A stretch of DNA of 55,774 bases from an uncultured Microbacterium sp. (GCA_913774845.1 CAJYJO010000028.1:1-55774); one strand, 5' to 3'; shown: positions 9,398 to 18,879, numbered from the stretch's first letter. Program-made: numbers and translations. The notes: generated by a model not told the origin, from the sequence alone.

Positions 9398-9751
9398 TCA
9401 GCGCCAGAGCACCGCGAGTGCGGCGTTGAGGAGCGTCAGGATGCCGACGAGCCAGAACATCGCGGCGGGGACCTCGGCACCGCGCTTCTGACGAGCGGAG
9501 CCGATGCCGAGCAGCGCGCCGATCGCGAGCAGGACGACCAGCTTCACGCCGATCTTGGCGTAGTTGAGGTCGTGATCCAGCCCCCAGGGAGCGGCGAGGG
9601 CGAGACCCGAGACGAGGGAGATCACGAGGGCGTAGTTCATCAACGGCGTCACGCGCGCGCGTCGCGCGACAGCCTCGACCACCCACGCGCCGAACAGGAT
9701 CGCGAACCCGACGAGGTGGACGAGGACGACGGCGTGACGCAGGATCTCCAT
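9398..9751 (-). CDS. Small integral membrane protein of unknown function
   Basis: 117 residues with four predicted membrane helices (about residues 5-27, 38-56, 65-87 and 96-115), connected by short charged loops such as ARRARV and SARQKRGAEV. I do not recognise a family with a known role. The ATG follows a -10-like TACCCT by 7 nt, which supports both the start and expression. It is transcribed alone, about 180 bp downstream of ribH on the same strand, with no sign of coupling to the riboflavin operon. Confidence 0.7.
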   Translation of the reverse strand: MEILRHAVVLVHLVGFAILFGAWVVEAVARRARVTPLMNYALVISLVSGLALAAPWGLDHDLNYAKIGVKLVVLLAIGALLGIGSARQKRGAEVPAAMFWLVGILTLLNAALAVLWR

Positions 9752-9758
9752 ACCGGTC

Positions 9759-9764
9759 AGGGTA
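9759..9764 (-). promoter_or_regulatory. -10 box, leaderless-type, small membrane protein gene
   Basis: TACCCT on the minus strand, 7 nt before the ATG at 9751. Confidence 0.45.
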
Positions 9765-9929
9765 GGGATGCCACGGCCGCGCCGCCAGGAAGGCGGGCCT
9801 CACCGCGCGGCCCTCGCGCCGCTCGCGGCCCGGATCTGCGCGTTCCCGGCGCCGACCGGGGCGCCCGCTGTGCATCGGGGCGGTCGGCGGGCACCTCGGT
9901 GCACGTGCGGCGCCCCGCAGCGCGGAACG

Positions 9930-10403
9930 TCAGCCGCGCAGTTCCCGCAGCAGCAGAGCGGTGCGGATCGCCGCGTCCGCGGCCTCCTCGCCCTTGTCCT
10001 CCTTCGAGCCCTCGAGCCCGGCGCGATCGAGGCCCTGCTGCTCGTCGTCGAGGGTGAGCACCCCGAATCCGACGGGTTTGCCGGTGTCGAGCGCGACGCG
10101 CGTGAGCCCGTCGGTCGCCGCCGACGAGACGAACTCGAAGTGCGGCGTCCCGCCCCGGATGATCACGCCGAGGGCCACCACGGCATCCGCTCCCGCGTCG
10201 AGGGCGACCTTCGCCGCGACCGGCAGTTCGAACGAACCGGGAACGCGCACGACGCGGTACGTCGCGCCCGTGGCATCCAGGATTCGCTTCGCACCGGCGA
10301 TGAGCCCGTCGGTGATGACCTCGTGCCAGGTTCCGGCGATGACGACGACGTTCAGGCTCGAGGCGTCGACGCCGCCGGTCTCGGGTGCTCCACTGCCGGC
10401 CAT
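9930..10403 (-). CDS. ribH: 6,7-dimethyl-8-ribityllumazine synthase
   Basis: Condenses 5-amino-6-ribitylamino-uracil with 3,4-dihydroxybutanone 4-phosphate to give lumazine, the penultimate riboflavin step; forms cytosolic shells. The 157-residue length is normal. The pyrimidine site [13 protein letters not shown], the [11 protein letters not shown] motif and the [17 protein letters not shown] segment with its catalytic histidine are present. It is the last gene of the ribD-ribE-ribBA-ribH operon; its ATG overlaps the ribBA stop by one base (TGATG), so translation is probably coupled. Confidence 0.95.
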   Translation of the reverse strand: MAGSGAPETGGVDASSLNVVVIAGTWHEVITDGLIAGAKRILDATGATYRVVRVPGSFELPVAAKVALDAGADAVVALGVIIRGGTPHFEFVSSAATDGLTRVALDTGKPVGFGVLTLDDEQQGLDRAGLEGSKEDKGEEAADAAIRTALLLRELRG

Positions 10404-11671
10404 CAGGCGCTCTCTTCCTTCATGTGCGCGAGGGCGTCGCGCAGGTCGTCCTCGGCGATGACGTGGCCCATGCGGTCGCGCTTGGTCTCGAGGTACTGGT
10501 GGTTGTTGGGGCCGACACCGACGAGCAGGGGGACCTGTTCGACGACATCGAGGCCGAAGCTGCGCAGCTGGTTCACCTTGTCGGTGTTGTTGGTCAGCAG
10601 GCGCACCTGCTCAACGCCCAGGTCGGCGAGGATGCCGGCCGCGGCGGCGTAGTCGCGGGCGTCGGCGGGCAGGCCCAGGGCGAGGTTGGCATCGACCGTG
10701 TCCATGCCGCGCTCCTGCAGGCTGTACGCGCGCAGCTTGTTGATGAGCCCGATGCCGCGACCTTCGTGGCCGCGCATGTAGATGACGATGCCGCCGTCAC
10801 GGTCGATCGTGTCGAGTGCGGCGTCGAGCTGCGGGCCGCATTCGCACTTCAGCGAGCCGAAGGCCTCGCCGGTCAGGCACTCCGAGTGCACGCGCACGAG
10901 CGGAGCCTTTTCGGTCAGATCGCCCGAGACCACCGCGAGGTGATCGGTGCCGGTGACCCGGTCCTTGTAGGCGAGGAAGCGGAAGGTGCCGTGCGAGGTG
11001 GGGACGTTCGACTCGGCGCGCAGGCTCACCCGGCGACGCGGGGCGGCGGTCGCGGGGGCGGGGTCCGTCTCGTGGAGGTACGCGATGAGCTGCTCGATCG
11101 TGATGACGGGGATGCCGTCGCGCTCGCCGAGCTCGAACAGTCCGGGCAGGCGCATCATGCTGCCGTCCTCGGCGACGACCTCGGCGATCGCCCCCACCGG
11201 CTGCAGGCCGGCGAGGCGCATGAGGTCGACCGCGGCCTCGGTGTGCCCCGCACGCTCGCGCACACCGCCGTCGACGGCGCGCAGCGGCAGCACGTGACCG
11301 GGGCGGATGAGACTCGTCGGCACCGACTCGGGGTCGGCGAGCACGGTGAGCGTGTGGGCGCGGTCGGCCGCGCTGATGCCGGTGGTGACGCCTGAGGCGG
11401 CGTCGACGCTGACGGTGTAGGCGGTGCCGCGGGCGTCTTGGTTCACCTCGACCATGGGCGGGAGGTCGAGACGGTCGGCCCACTCGGCCGGCATGGGGGC
11501 GCAGACGTACCCGCTCGACCAACGGACGGTCCAGGCCATCCACTCGGGGGTCGCGAGCTGGGCCGACAGGATGACGTCGCCCTCGTTCTCGCGGTTCTCG
11601 TCGTCGGCGACCAGCACCGGGCGACCTTGGCGCAGGGCCTCCAGGGCCTCGGGGATGGTGGACAGGCTCAT
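10403..11671 (-). CDS. ribBA: Bifunctional 3,4-dihydroxy-2-butanone 4-phosphate synthase / GTP cyclohydrolase II
   Basis: 422-residue fusion supplying both precursors of riboflavin. The N-terminal RibB domain (about 1-200) carries the acidic loop [11 protein letters not shown] and the histidine segment RPGHVLPL. The C-terminal RibA domain has the zinc cysteines in [17 protein letters not shown] and the GTP site [12 protein letters not shown]. The ATG at 11671 overlaps the ribE stop (ATGA); long upstream extension in this frame is a shadow of ribE. A few extra residues ([10 protein letters not shown]) join the two domains. Confidence 0.96.
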   Translation of the reverse strand: MSLSTIPEALEALRQGRPVLVADDENRENEGDVILSAQLATPEWMAWTVRWSSGYVCAPMPAEWADRLDLPPMVEVNQDARGTAYTVSVDAASGVTTGISAADRAHTLTVLADPESVPTSLIRPGHVLPLRAVDGGVRERAGHTEAAVDLMRLAGLQPVGAIAEVVAEDGSMMRLPGLFELGERDGIPVITIEQLIAYLHETDPAPATAAPRRRVSLRAESNVPTSHGTFRFLAYKDRVTGTDHLAVVSGDLTEKAPLVRVHSECLTGEAFGSLKCECGPQLDAALDTIDRDGGIVIYMRGHEGRGIGLINKLRAYSLQERGMDTVDANLALGLPADARDYAAAAGILADLGVEQVRLLTNNTDKVNQLRSFGLDVVEQVPLLVGVGPNNHQYLETKRDRMGHVIAEDDLRDALAHMKEESA

Positions 11672-12324
11672 GCGGAGCCCCTCTCGGTCGTTGCGGCCGC
11701 AGCCGCGGGGTTCTCGGTTGTACGGAAGGCGAGCATGCGCTGCACGTGTCGCGCCAGGATGTCGGTCTCGAGGTTGACGGGGGTGCCGGCCTCGGCCCGC
11801 CCGAGGGTCGTGGCGGCGAGCGTCTCGGGGATGAGCGAGACCTCCAGCCAGGGCTCGGGCTCGTCCGCGGGACTCACCGCGCTCACCGTGAGAGAGACGC
11901 CGTCGATGGCGATGGATCCCTTGTCGACCACGAGGGGGGCGAGCGGGGCAGGGATGCCGACCCGCACGACGCTCCACTGCGCGCCGGGCCGCACCTCGCG
12001 CACGATGCCCGTGCCGTCGATGTGACCTTGGACGATGTGTCCGCCGAGGCGGCCGTGCGCCGCGGTGGCGCGCTCGAGGTTGACGGCGCGCCCGGGGGCG
12101 ACGTCGGCGAGCGTCGACATGTCGAGGGTCTGCCTCATGACGTCGGCGGTGAACCAATCGGGGCCCTGGTCGACGACGGTGAGGCACACACCGCTGACCG
12201 AGATCGAGTCGCCGTGACCGGCGTCCGACACCGACAGGGGAGCGCGCAGCGTGAGCCGCACGCCGTCGCCCGAGGGCTCCACGGCGGTGACGGCGCCGAT
12301 CTCTTCGACGATTCCGGTGAACAT
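11668..12324 (-). CDS. ribE: Riboflavin synthase alpha chain
   Basis: Dismutates two lumazine molecules to riboflavin and the ribitylamino pyrimidine. The 218-residue protein has the two lumazine-binding barrel repeats of the family: the first starts MFTGIVEEIG and the second starts at about residue 100 after GGHIVQGHIDG. The C-terminal tail after about residue 200 ([17 protein letters not shown]) is an alanine/threonine-rich extension. It overlaps ribD by one base upstream and ribBA by four bases downstream, in line with one polycistronic message under the FMN riboswitch. Confidence 0.95.
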   Translation of the reverse strand: MFTGIVEEIGAVTAVEPSGDGVRLTLRAPLSVSDAGHGDSISVSGVCLTVVDQGPDWFTADVMRQTLDMSTLADVAPGRAVNLERATAAHGRLGGHIVQGHIDGTGIVREVRPGAQWSVVRVGIPAPLAPLVVDKGSIAIDGVSLTVSAVSPADEPEPWLEVSLIPETLAATTLGRAEAGTPVNLETDILARHVQRMLAFRTTENPAAAAATTERGSA

Positions 12325-13427
12325 CAGGCGTCTCCTCTGTTCGAGAGCGCGGGCGCGGGGCGTCCGGGCTCGGCGGTCGGGGCGGTCACGGGCTCCTCGC
12401 GCACGGCGGGGGCGGACGGCTCGGGGCAGGCGACGACCAGGAGATCGTCGCCGAGGGTCTGCAGCGACGCCACGACCAGGCGCCGTGCGTCGGCGATGGT
12501 CGGCACGCCGATGTCGCCGAGGGCGAGCCGCGACCCGCCCAGGAGCACGGGCGCGACGTAGACGAGCACCTCGTCGGCGAGACCGGCGCGCAGGAACGCG
12601 CTCGCCAGTGTCGGGCCGCCCTCGACGAACACCCGCTGCACGCCCCGTCCCGCCAGGTCGTCGAGGACCGAGGGCAGGTCGTGGGTCGCATAGAACAGGG
12701 GCGAGAGGGGATGCCGGTGCACGGCGGCATCCGGGGCGGTCTCACGGGTGCCGATCACGACGGGAACGGGCTGCGCCTCGAGAAGAGAGCCGTCGGCGGC
12801 GCGCGCGGTCAGCGCCGGATCGTCGGTGCGCACCGTGCCGGTGCCGGCCACGATCGCATCGGCGACCGCCCGGCGGGCGTGCACGTCGCGGCGCGCGTCG
12901 GGACCGGTGATCCACTGGCTGGTGCCGTCGTCGGCGGCGGCGCGACCATCGAGGCTCTGAGCCCATTTGACGGTGACGTGGGGGCGACCGGTGCGTTTCA
13001 CGGCGGCCCAATCATGGATGAGCGCCTCGGCGGCATCCGCCTCGACACCCGACTCGACCTCGACGCCCGCCGCGCGCAGACGGGCGGCGCCCCCGGCGGC
13101 GGTATCGGTGGGGTCGTCGAGGGCGAACACGACGCGGTCCACGCCCGCATCGATGAGCGCCAGGGCGCACGGGCCGGTGCGGCCGGTGTGGTTGCAGGGC
13201 TCGAGGGTCACGACGGCGGTCGCGCCACGGGCCGCGCCGGGCGCGAGCTGCGAGAGTGCGTCGACCTCGGCGTGCGCGGTGCCCGCGCCGCGGTGGTACC
13301 CCTCGGCGAGCGTGTCGCCGGTGGGCGAGAGGATCACGGCGCCCACCTGCGGGTTCAGACCGCGCGGTCCGCGCCGGGCGAGCTGAAGCGCTCGCCGCAT
13401 GGCGTCGATCTCGACGGCGGATGCCAT
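12324..13427 (-). CDS. ribD: Bifunctional riboflavin deaminase/reductase
   Basis: 367 residues. The N-terminal deaminase domain (about 1-145) shows the zinc site HAEVDAL and EPCNHTGRTGPC. The C-terminal reductase domain (about 150-345) begins PHVTVKWAQSLDGRAA and includes the VFVEGGPTLASAFL segment. Together they carry out the second and third steps from GTP. The last 20 residues are proline-rich and unconserved-looking. First gene of the operon; its ribosome binding region can be buried in a stem below the FMN riboswitch, so it is probably the point of feedback control. Confidence 0.95.
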   Translation of the reverse strand: MASAVEIDAMRRALQLARRGPRGLNPQVGAVILSPTGDTLAEGYHRGAGTAHAEVDALSQLAPGAARGATAVVTLEPCNHTGRTGPCALALIDAGVDRVVFALDDPTDTAAGGAARLRAAGVEVESGVEADAAEALIHDWAAVKRTGRPHVTVKWAQSLDGRAAADDGTSQWITGPDARRDVHARRAVADAIVAGTGTVRTDDPALTARAADGSLLEAQPVPVVIGTRETAPDAAVHRHPLSPLFYATHDLPSVLDDLAGRGVQRVFVEGGPTLASAFLRAGLADEVLVYVAPVLLGGSRLALGDIGVPTIADARRLVVASLQTLGDDLLVVACPEPSAPAVREEPVTAPTAEPGRPAPALSNRGDA

Positions 13428-13435
13428 TTCCCTGT

Positions 13436-13471
13436 CCTTCCCGCGGTGTCGGGGCAGGGGCGGCGGGAAGG
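13436..13471 (-). promoter_or_regulatory. Shine-Dalgarno-sequestering stem of the ribD leader
   Basis: On the minus strand CCTTCCCGC (13471-13463) pairs perfectly with GCGGGAAGG (13444-13436) across an 18-nt loop. The second arm contains the purine-rich ribosome binding site 8-16 nt before the ATG at 13427. This suggests the riboswitch acts on translation rather than by termination; no U-tract follows the stem. Confidence 0.65.
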
Positions 13472-13490
13472 CGCGACGCGCCCTCCGTGC

Positions 13491-13630
13491 TGCCTCCCAT
13501 CCGGACTAGCGACGATCACTCGTCGCATCACCGTCGGTTCCGGAATTGCACCGGATCAACCCCTCGGCCGAGGCCTCGGAGCTCGCGGACTGTCACCGCC
13601 GGTTCGGATTCTCACCGACCCCGGAGCACG
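13491..13630 (-). ncRNA. FMN riboswitch (RFN element)
   Basis: Read on the minus strand it contains the conserved RFN blocks in order: GGGGTCGGTGAGAATCCG, ACCGGCGGTGACAGTCCGCG, GGTGCAATTCCGGAACCGAC, GGTGATGCG and AGTCCGGATGGGAGGCAGC. The variable arm is a GC-rich stem around CGAGGCCTCGG. FMN binding is expected to lower expression of the ribD-ribE-ribBA-ribH operon directly downstream. Confidence 0.95.
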
Positions 13631-13644
13631 TAGTTGCTCTTCGA

Positions 13645-13674
13645 AGTGTAGTCAACGCCCCCTTCGCGGTTTCA
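13645..13674 (-). promoter_or_regulatory. Promoter of the riboflavin operon
   Basis: Minus-strand -10 TACACT (13650-13645) with a weak -35 TGAAAC (13674-13669) at 18-bp spacing. Transcription would start close to the first base of the FMN aptamer, which supports the assignment. Confidence 0.5.
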
Positions 13675-13748
13675 TTCCCCGTCATGCACGGACGCGTTGT
13701 GCTATGCCGGGCGGTGCTGAGCCGCGTCGGCGATCGCGTCGGCCGTTG

Positions 13749-14612
13749 CTACTTGAGCAGGCGCGACAGCCGCCGGTCGGCCAGCAGCTTGCCGCCCGTC
13801 TGGCAGGTGGGGCAGTACTCGAGGGAGTTGTCGGCGAAGAACACGCTGCGCACCTCATCGCCGCAGACGGGACACGCCTCACCGCGGCGGCCGTGCACGC
13901 GCATGCCGCGACGTTTGGCGTCTTTGAGCTCGGCGGGCGGCTTGCCGCGCGCGGCGGTGACGGCCTCGGTGAGCGTGGTGGTCATCGCCTCGAACAGCCG
14001 GTCGACCTCGGCCTCGGACAGGGTGGCCGCGAGGGCGTACGGAGACATCTTGGCGGCGTGGAGGATTTCGTCGGAGTAGGCGTTGCCGACGCCCGCGATG
14101 ATCGATTGATCGCGCAGCACGCCCTTGATCTGCGTGCGCCGACCGCTGAGCAGCGCGCCGAACTCGGCGCGACCGAACTCGTCGTCGAGCGGGTCGGGGC
14201 CCAGCCGCGCGATGCCCGGGACCTCGGACGGGTCCGTCACCGCGTAGACGGCCAGCGACTTCTTCGTGCCGGCCTCGGTGAGGTCGAAGCCCGAGCCGTC
14301 GTCAAAGCCGACGCGCAGCGCGATCGGCGTCTTGCCGGGCTTGATGAGCGTGGTGGGAAGAGCGTCGTACCAGCGCAGCCACCCCGCCTTGGCGAGGTGG
14401 AACACCAGACGGATGCCGCCGTCGCCGACGATGTCGACGAACTTGCCGTGGCGCTCGACAGCGGCGATCTTCGCGCCGACCACGGCGGTGAGCGGCGGGT
14501 CGTACGTCTTCAGGGCGTTGATGGCCGAGACCGTGGCCCTGTCGACGCGCAGCCCGATGAGACGTCCACGCAGGAACTCGACGAGCCCCTCGACCTCTGG
14601 CATCTCCGGCAT
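13749..14612 (-). CDS. Fpg/Nei-family DNA glycosylase
   Basis: 287-residue base-excision repair enzyme that removes oxidised bases and nicks the abasic site. The start MPEMPEVEG gives the catalytic Pro2-Glu3. The helix-two-turn-helix region (QSIIAGVGNAYSDEILH) and a C-terminal four-cysteine zinc finger (CPVCGDE, YCPTC) are intact. Sequence alone does not separate Fpg (8-oxoguanine) from an actinobacterial Nei-like variant; the AGTKKSLAVYAVTD middle region resembles the mycobacterial Nei/Fpg2-like group. The start has a -10-like CACGAT 6 nt before it. Its neighbours are not functionally linked. Confidence 0.9.
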   Translation of the reverse strand: MPEMPEVEGLVEFLRGRLIGLRVDRATVSAINALKTYDPPLTAVVGAKIAAVERHGKFVDIVGDGGIRLVFHLAKAGWLRWYDALPTTLIKPGKTPIALRVGFDDGSGFDLTEAGTKKSLAVYAVTDPSEVPGIARLGPDPLDDEFGRAEFGALLSGRRTQIKGVLRDQSIIAGVGNAYSDEILHAAKMSPYALAATLSEAEVDRLFEAMTTTLTEAVTAARGKPPAELKDAKRRGMRVHGRRGEACPVCGDEVRSVFFADNSLEYCPTCQTGGKLLADRRLSRLLK

Positions 14613-14666
14613 GACGTCATCGTGTCACGCCCCTCCGACATCGGGGCGGGGCCTTGCGCCGAGCGC

Positions 14667-15224
14667 TCAGAGCACGGACCAGTCGACCGGGCCGCGGTCG
14701 TCTTCGCGCAGCAGCCCGCCCACCCACAGATCGGCTCGACCCAGCGCGTTGACGTGCGCCTGTCGCAGCAGCCCCTCGTACCGGAAACCGAGGCTTCGCG
14801 CGATGCGCGCCGACCCGACGTTGCCGGCCACCGCGCGCCATTCGATGCGGGCGACCGCCGGGCGCTCCGGCGCGAAGCCCCAGTCGACGACCGCGCGCGC
14901 GGCCTCGGTCGCCACACCCCGACCGCGCACGCTCGCCGACACCCAGTAGCCGATCTCGGGCGCTCCGCTCGGCAGCTTCGCCAGGCCCGCCATGCCGACC
15001 AGTCTGTCGTCGAGGCGGATCGCCCAGGTCGCCTCCGACCCCTCCGCCCACCAGCGGCGGGCGAGCTCGACGAAGGTCTCCGCATCGGCGGGAAGGTAGG
15101 GCGAGGGCACCGTCGTGAAGCGTTGGATCGCGGCATCCTGGCACTCGGCGTGGATGGCCGCGACGTCGCCGTCGTGGGGAGCCGACAGCTCGAGGCGGGC
15201 CGTGCGCAGGGTCTCCGGTTCCAT
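14667..15224 (-). CDS. GNAT-family N-acetyltransferase (RimJ/RimL-like)
   Basis: 185 residues. The opening RTARLELSAP and the acetyl-CoA loop VRGRGVATEAARAVVDWGF are those of the RimJ/RimL-type acetyltransferases, which modify protein N-termini, small molecules or antibiotics. The NVGSARIARSLGFRYEGLLR segment is the typical C-terminal part. The acceptor is unknown. The ATG lies 6 nt after a -10-like TAACGT. A two-copy 55-bp tandem repeat sits about 60 bp upstream, between it and trpS. Confidence 0.85.
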   Translation of the reverse strand: MEPETLRTARLELSAPHDGDVAAIHAECQDAAIQRFTTVPSPYLPADAETFVELARRWWAEGSEATWAIRLDDRLVGMAGLAKLPSGAPEIGYWVSASVRGRGVATEAARAVVDWGFAPERPAVARIEWRAVAGNVGSARIARSLGFRYEGLLRQAHVNALGRADLWVGGLLREDDRGPVDWSVL

Positions 15225-15230
15225 CCGCTC

Positions 15231-15236
15231 ACGTTA
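15231..15236 (-). promoter_or_regulatory. -10 box, leaderless-type, GNAT gene
   Basis: TAACGT on the minus strand, 6 nt before the ATG at 15224. Confidence 0.5.
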
Positions 15237-15281
15237 CCGGCGGCCGGCGTGCGCACCAGAATCGGAACCCGACGACGGATA

Positions 15282-15391
15282 CGGATGCCGCCTCGCGACG
15301 CGTCCGAGTCCGGTGCACCGATCCGATTCCGTGACGCGGATGCCGCCTCGCGACGCGTCCGAGTTCGGTGCACCGATCCGATTCCCCGACA
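15282..15391. repeat. 55-bp tandem duplication upstream of the GNAT gene
   Basis: Copy 1 at 15282-15336 and copy 2 at 15337-15391 differ at only a few positions; each runs from CGGATGCCGCCTCGCGACGC to CGATCCGATTCC. A diverged partial relative may lie at about 15249-15275. It sits between trpS and the GNAT gene, just upstream of the GNAT -10 box. Confidence 0.8.
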
Positions 15392-15469
15392 TCGGAGGCG
15401 CCGCAGCCGTGGCCCGAACGCCGACGCCCCCGCGGCTCAGCGGGTCGCGGGGGCGTCGGACGGGGCAGA

Positions 15470-16486
<1,017 letters not shown>

Positions 16487-16554
16487 GGCCGCGGGGCGCG
16501 GCCGGGACGTCGCGGGGAGGGACCGTGGACGGATGCCCGGCGGCGTCCGCCGAA

Positions 16555-17403
16555 TCAACTTCCGAGCGTGTAGTCGACGATCACCGGCGCGTGGTCGCTC
16601 CAGCGGGTGTCGTACGACGGGGCGCGCTCCACCGTGTACGACGTCACGCGGTCGGCGAGCGCGGGCGTGGCGACGTGGTAGTCGATGCGCCACCCGCTGT
16701 CGGTGTCGAACGCCTTGCCGCGCATGGACCAGAACGTGTACGGCCCGTCGACCTCGCCGACGGCGCGGCGGCCGACGTCGATCCAGCCCAGGCCCGTGCC
16801 CGTCGAGCCGTCGACGCCCTCGACCTGCTCGCCCTCGGGGCCGAAGAAGCGGTCGAAGTAGGCGCGCTCCCGGGGCAGGAAGCCGGCGTTCTTGCGGTTC
16901 CCCCGCCAGTTCTTGATGTCGAGTTCGCGGTGGCCGACGTTCAGGTCGCCCGCGACCAACGCCAGGTCGCGCTCGGCCTTGAGCTCGACGAGACGGCGCT
17001 CCATGGCATCGAGGAAGAGCCACTTGGCGTCTTGCTTGGGGGTGTCGACCTCGCCGCTGTGCACGTAGGCGCTGACGATCGTGACGGTCTCACCGTCGAT
17101 GTCGAAGTCGGTCTCGATCCAGCGGCCGGAGGCGTCGAGCGGCTCGGGGCCGAGGTGCGTGCGGGTCTCGACCCCGGGCAGCCGGCTGACGATCGCGACT
17201 CCCGCGCGCCCCTTCTGCAGGGCCTCGTCGTTGACGATCTCCCACCCGGGCAGGGCTTCGGCGAGTTGATCGGCGGTCGCGCGCACCTCCTGAAGGGCCA
17301 CGATGTCGGCGCCGGAGGCGTCGAGCCACTCGGTCATGCCCTTGCGGACGGCGGCACGGATGCCATTGACGTTGACGGAGACGATGCGTACGGAACGAGC
17401 CAC
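16555..17403 (-). CDS. xthA: Exodeoxyribonuclease III / AP endonuclease
   Basis: 282 residues of the endonuclease/exonuclease/phosphatase fold; cleaves at abasic sites and trims 3' ends during base-excision repair. Visible marks are VNVNGIRAA at the N-terminus, the metal glutamate in IVALQEVRA, AYVHSG, the VAGDLNVGHRE motif with catalytic Asp/Asn, GLGWIDVGRR, and the C-terminal SDHAPVIVDY with the catalytic histidine. The GTG start follows a -10-like TACGCT by 6 nt. It may cooperate with the glycosylase at 13749-14612, though not in one operon. Confidence 0.93.
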   Translation of the reverse strand: MARSVRIVSVNVNGIRAAVRKGMTEWLDASGADIVALQEVRATADQLAEALPGWEIVNDEALQKGRAGVAIVSRLPGVETRTHLGPEPLDASGRWIETDFDIDGETVTIVSAYVHSGEVDTPKQDAKWLFLDAMERRLVELKAERDLALVAGDLNVGHRELDIKNWRGNRKNAGFLPRERAYFDRFFGPEGEQVEGVDGSTGTGLGWIDVGRRAVGEVDGPYTFWSMRGKAFDTDSGWRIDYHVATPALADRVTSYTVERAPSYDTRWSDHAPVIVDYTLGS

Positions 17404-17409
17404 CCGTCG

Positions 17410-17415
17410 AGCGTA
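17410..17415 (-). promoter_or_regulatory. -10 box, leaderless-type, xthA
   Basis: TACGCT on the minus strand, 6 nt before the GTG at 17403. Confidence 0.5.
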
Positions 17416-17445
17416 GCCGGGGCCTCCGACATCGGCCCGGGGGCG

Positions 17446-18645
17446 TCAGTCGGGGATGAGCGAGACCCGGCGCGGCTCGGGGAGGTCGGCCTCGGCGCGG
17501 GCGAGGGTCTTCCGTGCCGCCACGACGTGCCGACGGGCCCGCCAGCGCCAGGGCCAGCGTGCGTCGGCGAGGCGCTCCTCGGCCTCCCGGACGCCGACCT
17601 GGGCCGCGATGACCAGGGCGGCCTGTTCCATCGCGCGACGGTCCTCGGGGGAGCGCAGCGGCACGTCCCGGTCGTCCGCGGCCACCGCGATCCACGCCGC
17701 GGAGACGAGGATGACGATGCCGATGAACCGGAACCACAGCAGAAAACCGATCAGCACGGTGAACGTCGCCAGCAGCGGGTTGGTGGGGCTGTAGACGAAG
17801 AGGAAGCCGGCGGCCACCTGCAGCACGACCATGCCCGTCGCGCCCACCAGCGCGCCGGGGATCGCGCGGCGCCAGGTGAGCGAGGTGCCGGTGAGGAAGC
17901 GGAAGAGGGCCGCGAGCGCGAGGGTGTTGATGGCGAAGGCCACCACGACCGAGACGACGCGCGCGCCGATGGACCAGCCGAGGGTCTCGCGATCCCATCC
18001 GATGACGCTGAAGACGAGGTCGACGGCGCCGGTCGCCACCGAGCCGAGGAGGGCGCCGACGAGGAGCGCGATACCGAAGAGTACGGCCGCGAGCAGGTCG
18101 CGCGCCTTCAACATCACGTAGTTGCGCAGGTCGAACGGCAGCCCGAACGTGTCGCGCACGGCGCGGCGCGTGAAGGTGACGAAGCCGATCGCGGTCCACA
18201 CGACCACGACGACCGCGACGACACCGGTGATGGTGAGCAGACGGCTGCTGTCCTGCGCGACGCCCTCGACCTGCTCGCGGGAGACCAGGCCGTTCTCGCT
18301 GATGATGCCCGGGATGTAGCTGTTGACGATGTGGATCAGCCCGTCGATCGCGGTGCGGCTCCCGCCGAGCCAGATGCCGACGCCCGCGAACGCCAGGTAC
18401 AGGGCCGAGAACACCGCGAACAGGCCCTGGTAGCTCATGCCCGCGGCCAGCAGGAAGCCGTTGTGCCGCAGGAAATGCCGCCACACGCGGATGGGGAACC
18501 ATTGCGCGATCTTCGCCGCACGGGCGAGGGGTTCGTCCAGGCGTTCCCGCACGGCGGTCTGCGCCGCTTCGAGGCGCTCGCGCAGCGAGGCGTCGTCGTC
18601 GCGCACCGCGGGCAGCGGCCGCGGGTCGTGGCGGTTCTCGGTCAC
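17446..18645 (-). CDS. YihY/BrkB-family inner membrane protein
   Basis: 399 residues. After a cytosolic N-terminal stretch the YihY/BrkB core begins around residue 55 (WRHFLRHNGFLLAAGMSYQGLFAVF) and holds about six membrane helices to residue 310, including the NPLLATFTVLIGFLLWFRFIGIVIL segment. The C-terminal 90 residues are charged and cytosolic. The family is widespread, was once annotated as RNase BN in error, and its transport role is unproven. The GTG start is 6 nt after a -10-like TAGGCT. Confidence 0.85.
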   Translation of the reverse strand: MTENRHDPRPLPAVRDDDASLRERLEAAQTAVRERLDEPLARAAKIAQWFPIRVWRHFLRHNGFLLAAGMSYQGLFAVFSALYLAFAGVGIWLGGSRTAIDGLIHIVNSYIPGIISENGLVSREQVEGVAQDSSRLLTITGVVAVVVVVWTAIGFVTFTRRAVRDTFGLPFDLRNYVMLKARDLLAAVLFGIALLVGALLGSVATGAVDLVFSVIGWDRETLGWSIGARVVSVVVAFAINTLALAALFRFLTGTSLTWRRAIPGALVGATGMVVLQVAAGFLFVYSPTNPLLATFTVLIGFLLWFRFIGIVILVSAAWIAVAADDRDVPLRSPEDRRAMEQAALVIAAQVGVREAEERLADARWPWRWRARRHVVAARKTLARAEADLPEPRRVSLIPD

Positions 18646-18651
18646 CGGGAA

Positions 18652-18657
18652 AGCCTA
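18652..18657 (-). promoter_or_regulatory. -10 box, leaderless-type, BrkB gene
   Basis: TAGGCT on the minus strand, 6 nt before the GTG at 18645. Confidence 0.5.
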
Positions 18658-18663
18658 ATGAAT

Positions 18664-18704
18664 GGATGCCGCAGCCTCGGCGTCGCGCCGGCCTCACGGC
18701 ATCC
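18664..18704. terminator. Weak hairpin between sdhB and the BrkB gene
   Basis: GGATGCCG (18664-18671) pairs with CGGCATCC (18697-18704) with a 25-nt GC-rich loop. It overlaps the BrkB promoter region, so it may serve another role. Confidence 0.3.
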
Positions 18705-18811
18705 GGGGTCTGTCTCCGTCACGCGCGAGCCGCCGAGATGTGTTGCCGTCGTGAGGTCTGACGCGACAGATGGTGGCGACTCGCGCGGCTGTGCGGACAG
18801 GAGGAACGCGA

Positions 18812-18865
18812 AACGGCGGGGCGCCGACCCTTCGACAAGCTCAGGGACCGCGACTACCCGCCGTT
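18812..18865 (-). terminator. Nested hairpin terminator of sdhCDAB containing a family E repeat
   Basis: AACGGCGGG (18812-18820) pairs with CCCGCCGTT (18857-18865). The loop is itself a hairpin made of the CTTCGACAAGCTCAGGG repeat (18826-18849). It lies 15-68 bp past the sdhB stop. Confidence 0.6.
18826..18849. repeat. Family E hairpin repeat (CTTCGACAAGCTCAGGG type)
   Basis: 24-bp repeat with GACCCTT and AGGGACC inverted ends. The same word recurs inside the deoA start (29707-29730) and, as CTTCGACGGGCTCAGGG, six times at 51020-51313. Confidence 0.8.
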
Positions 18866-18879
18866 CCGGAGGGGAGGGG

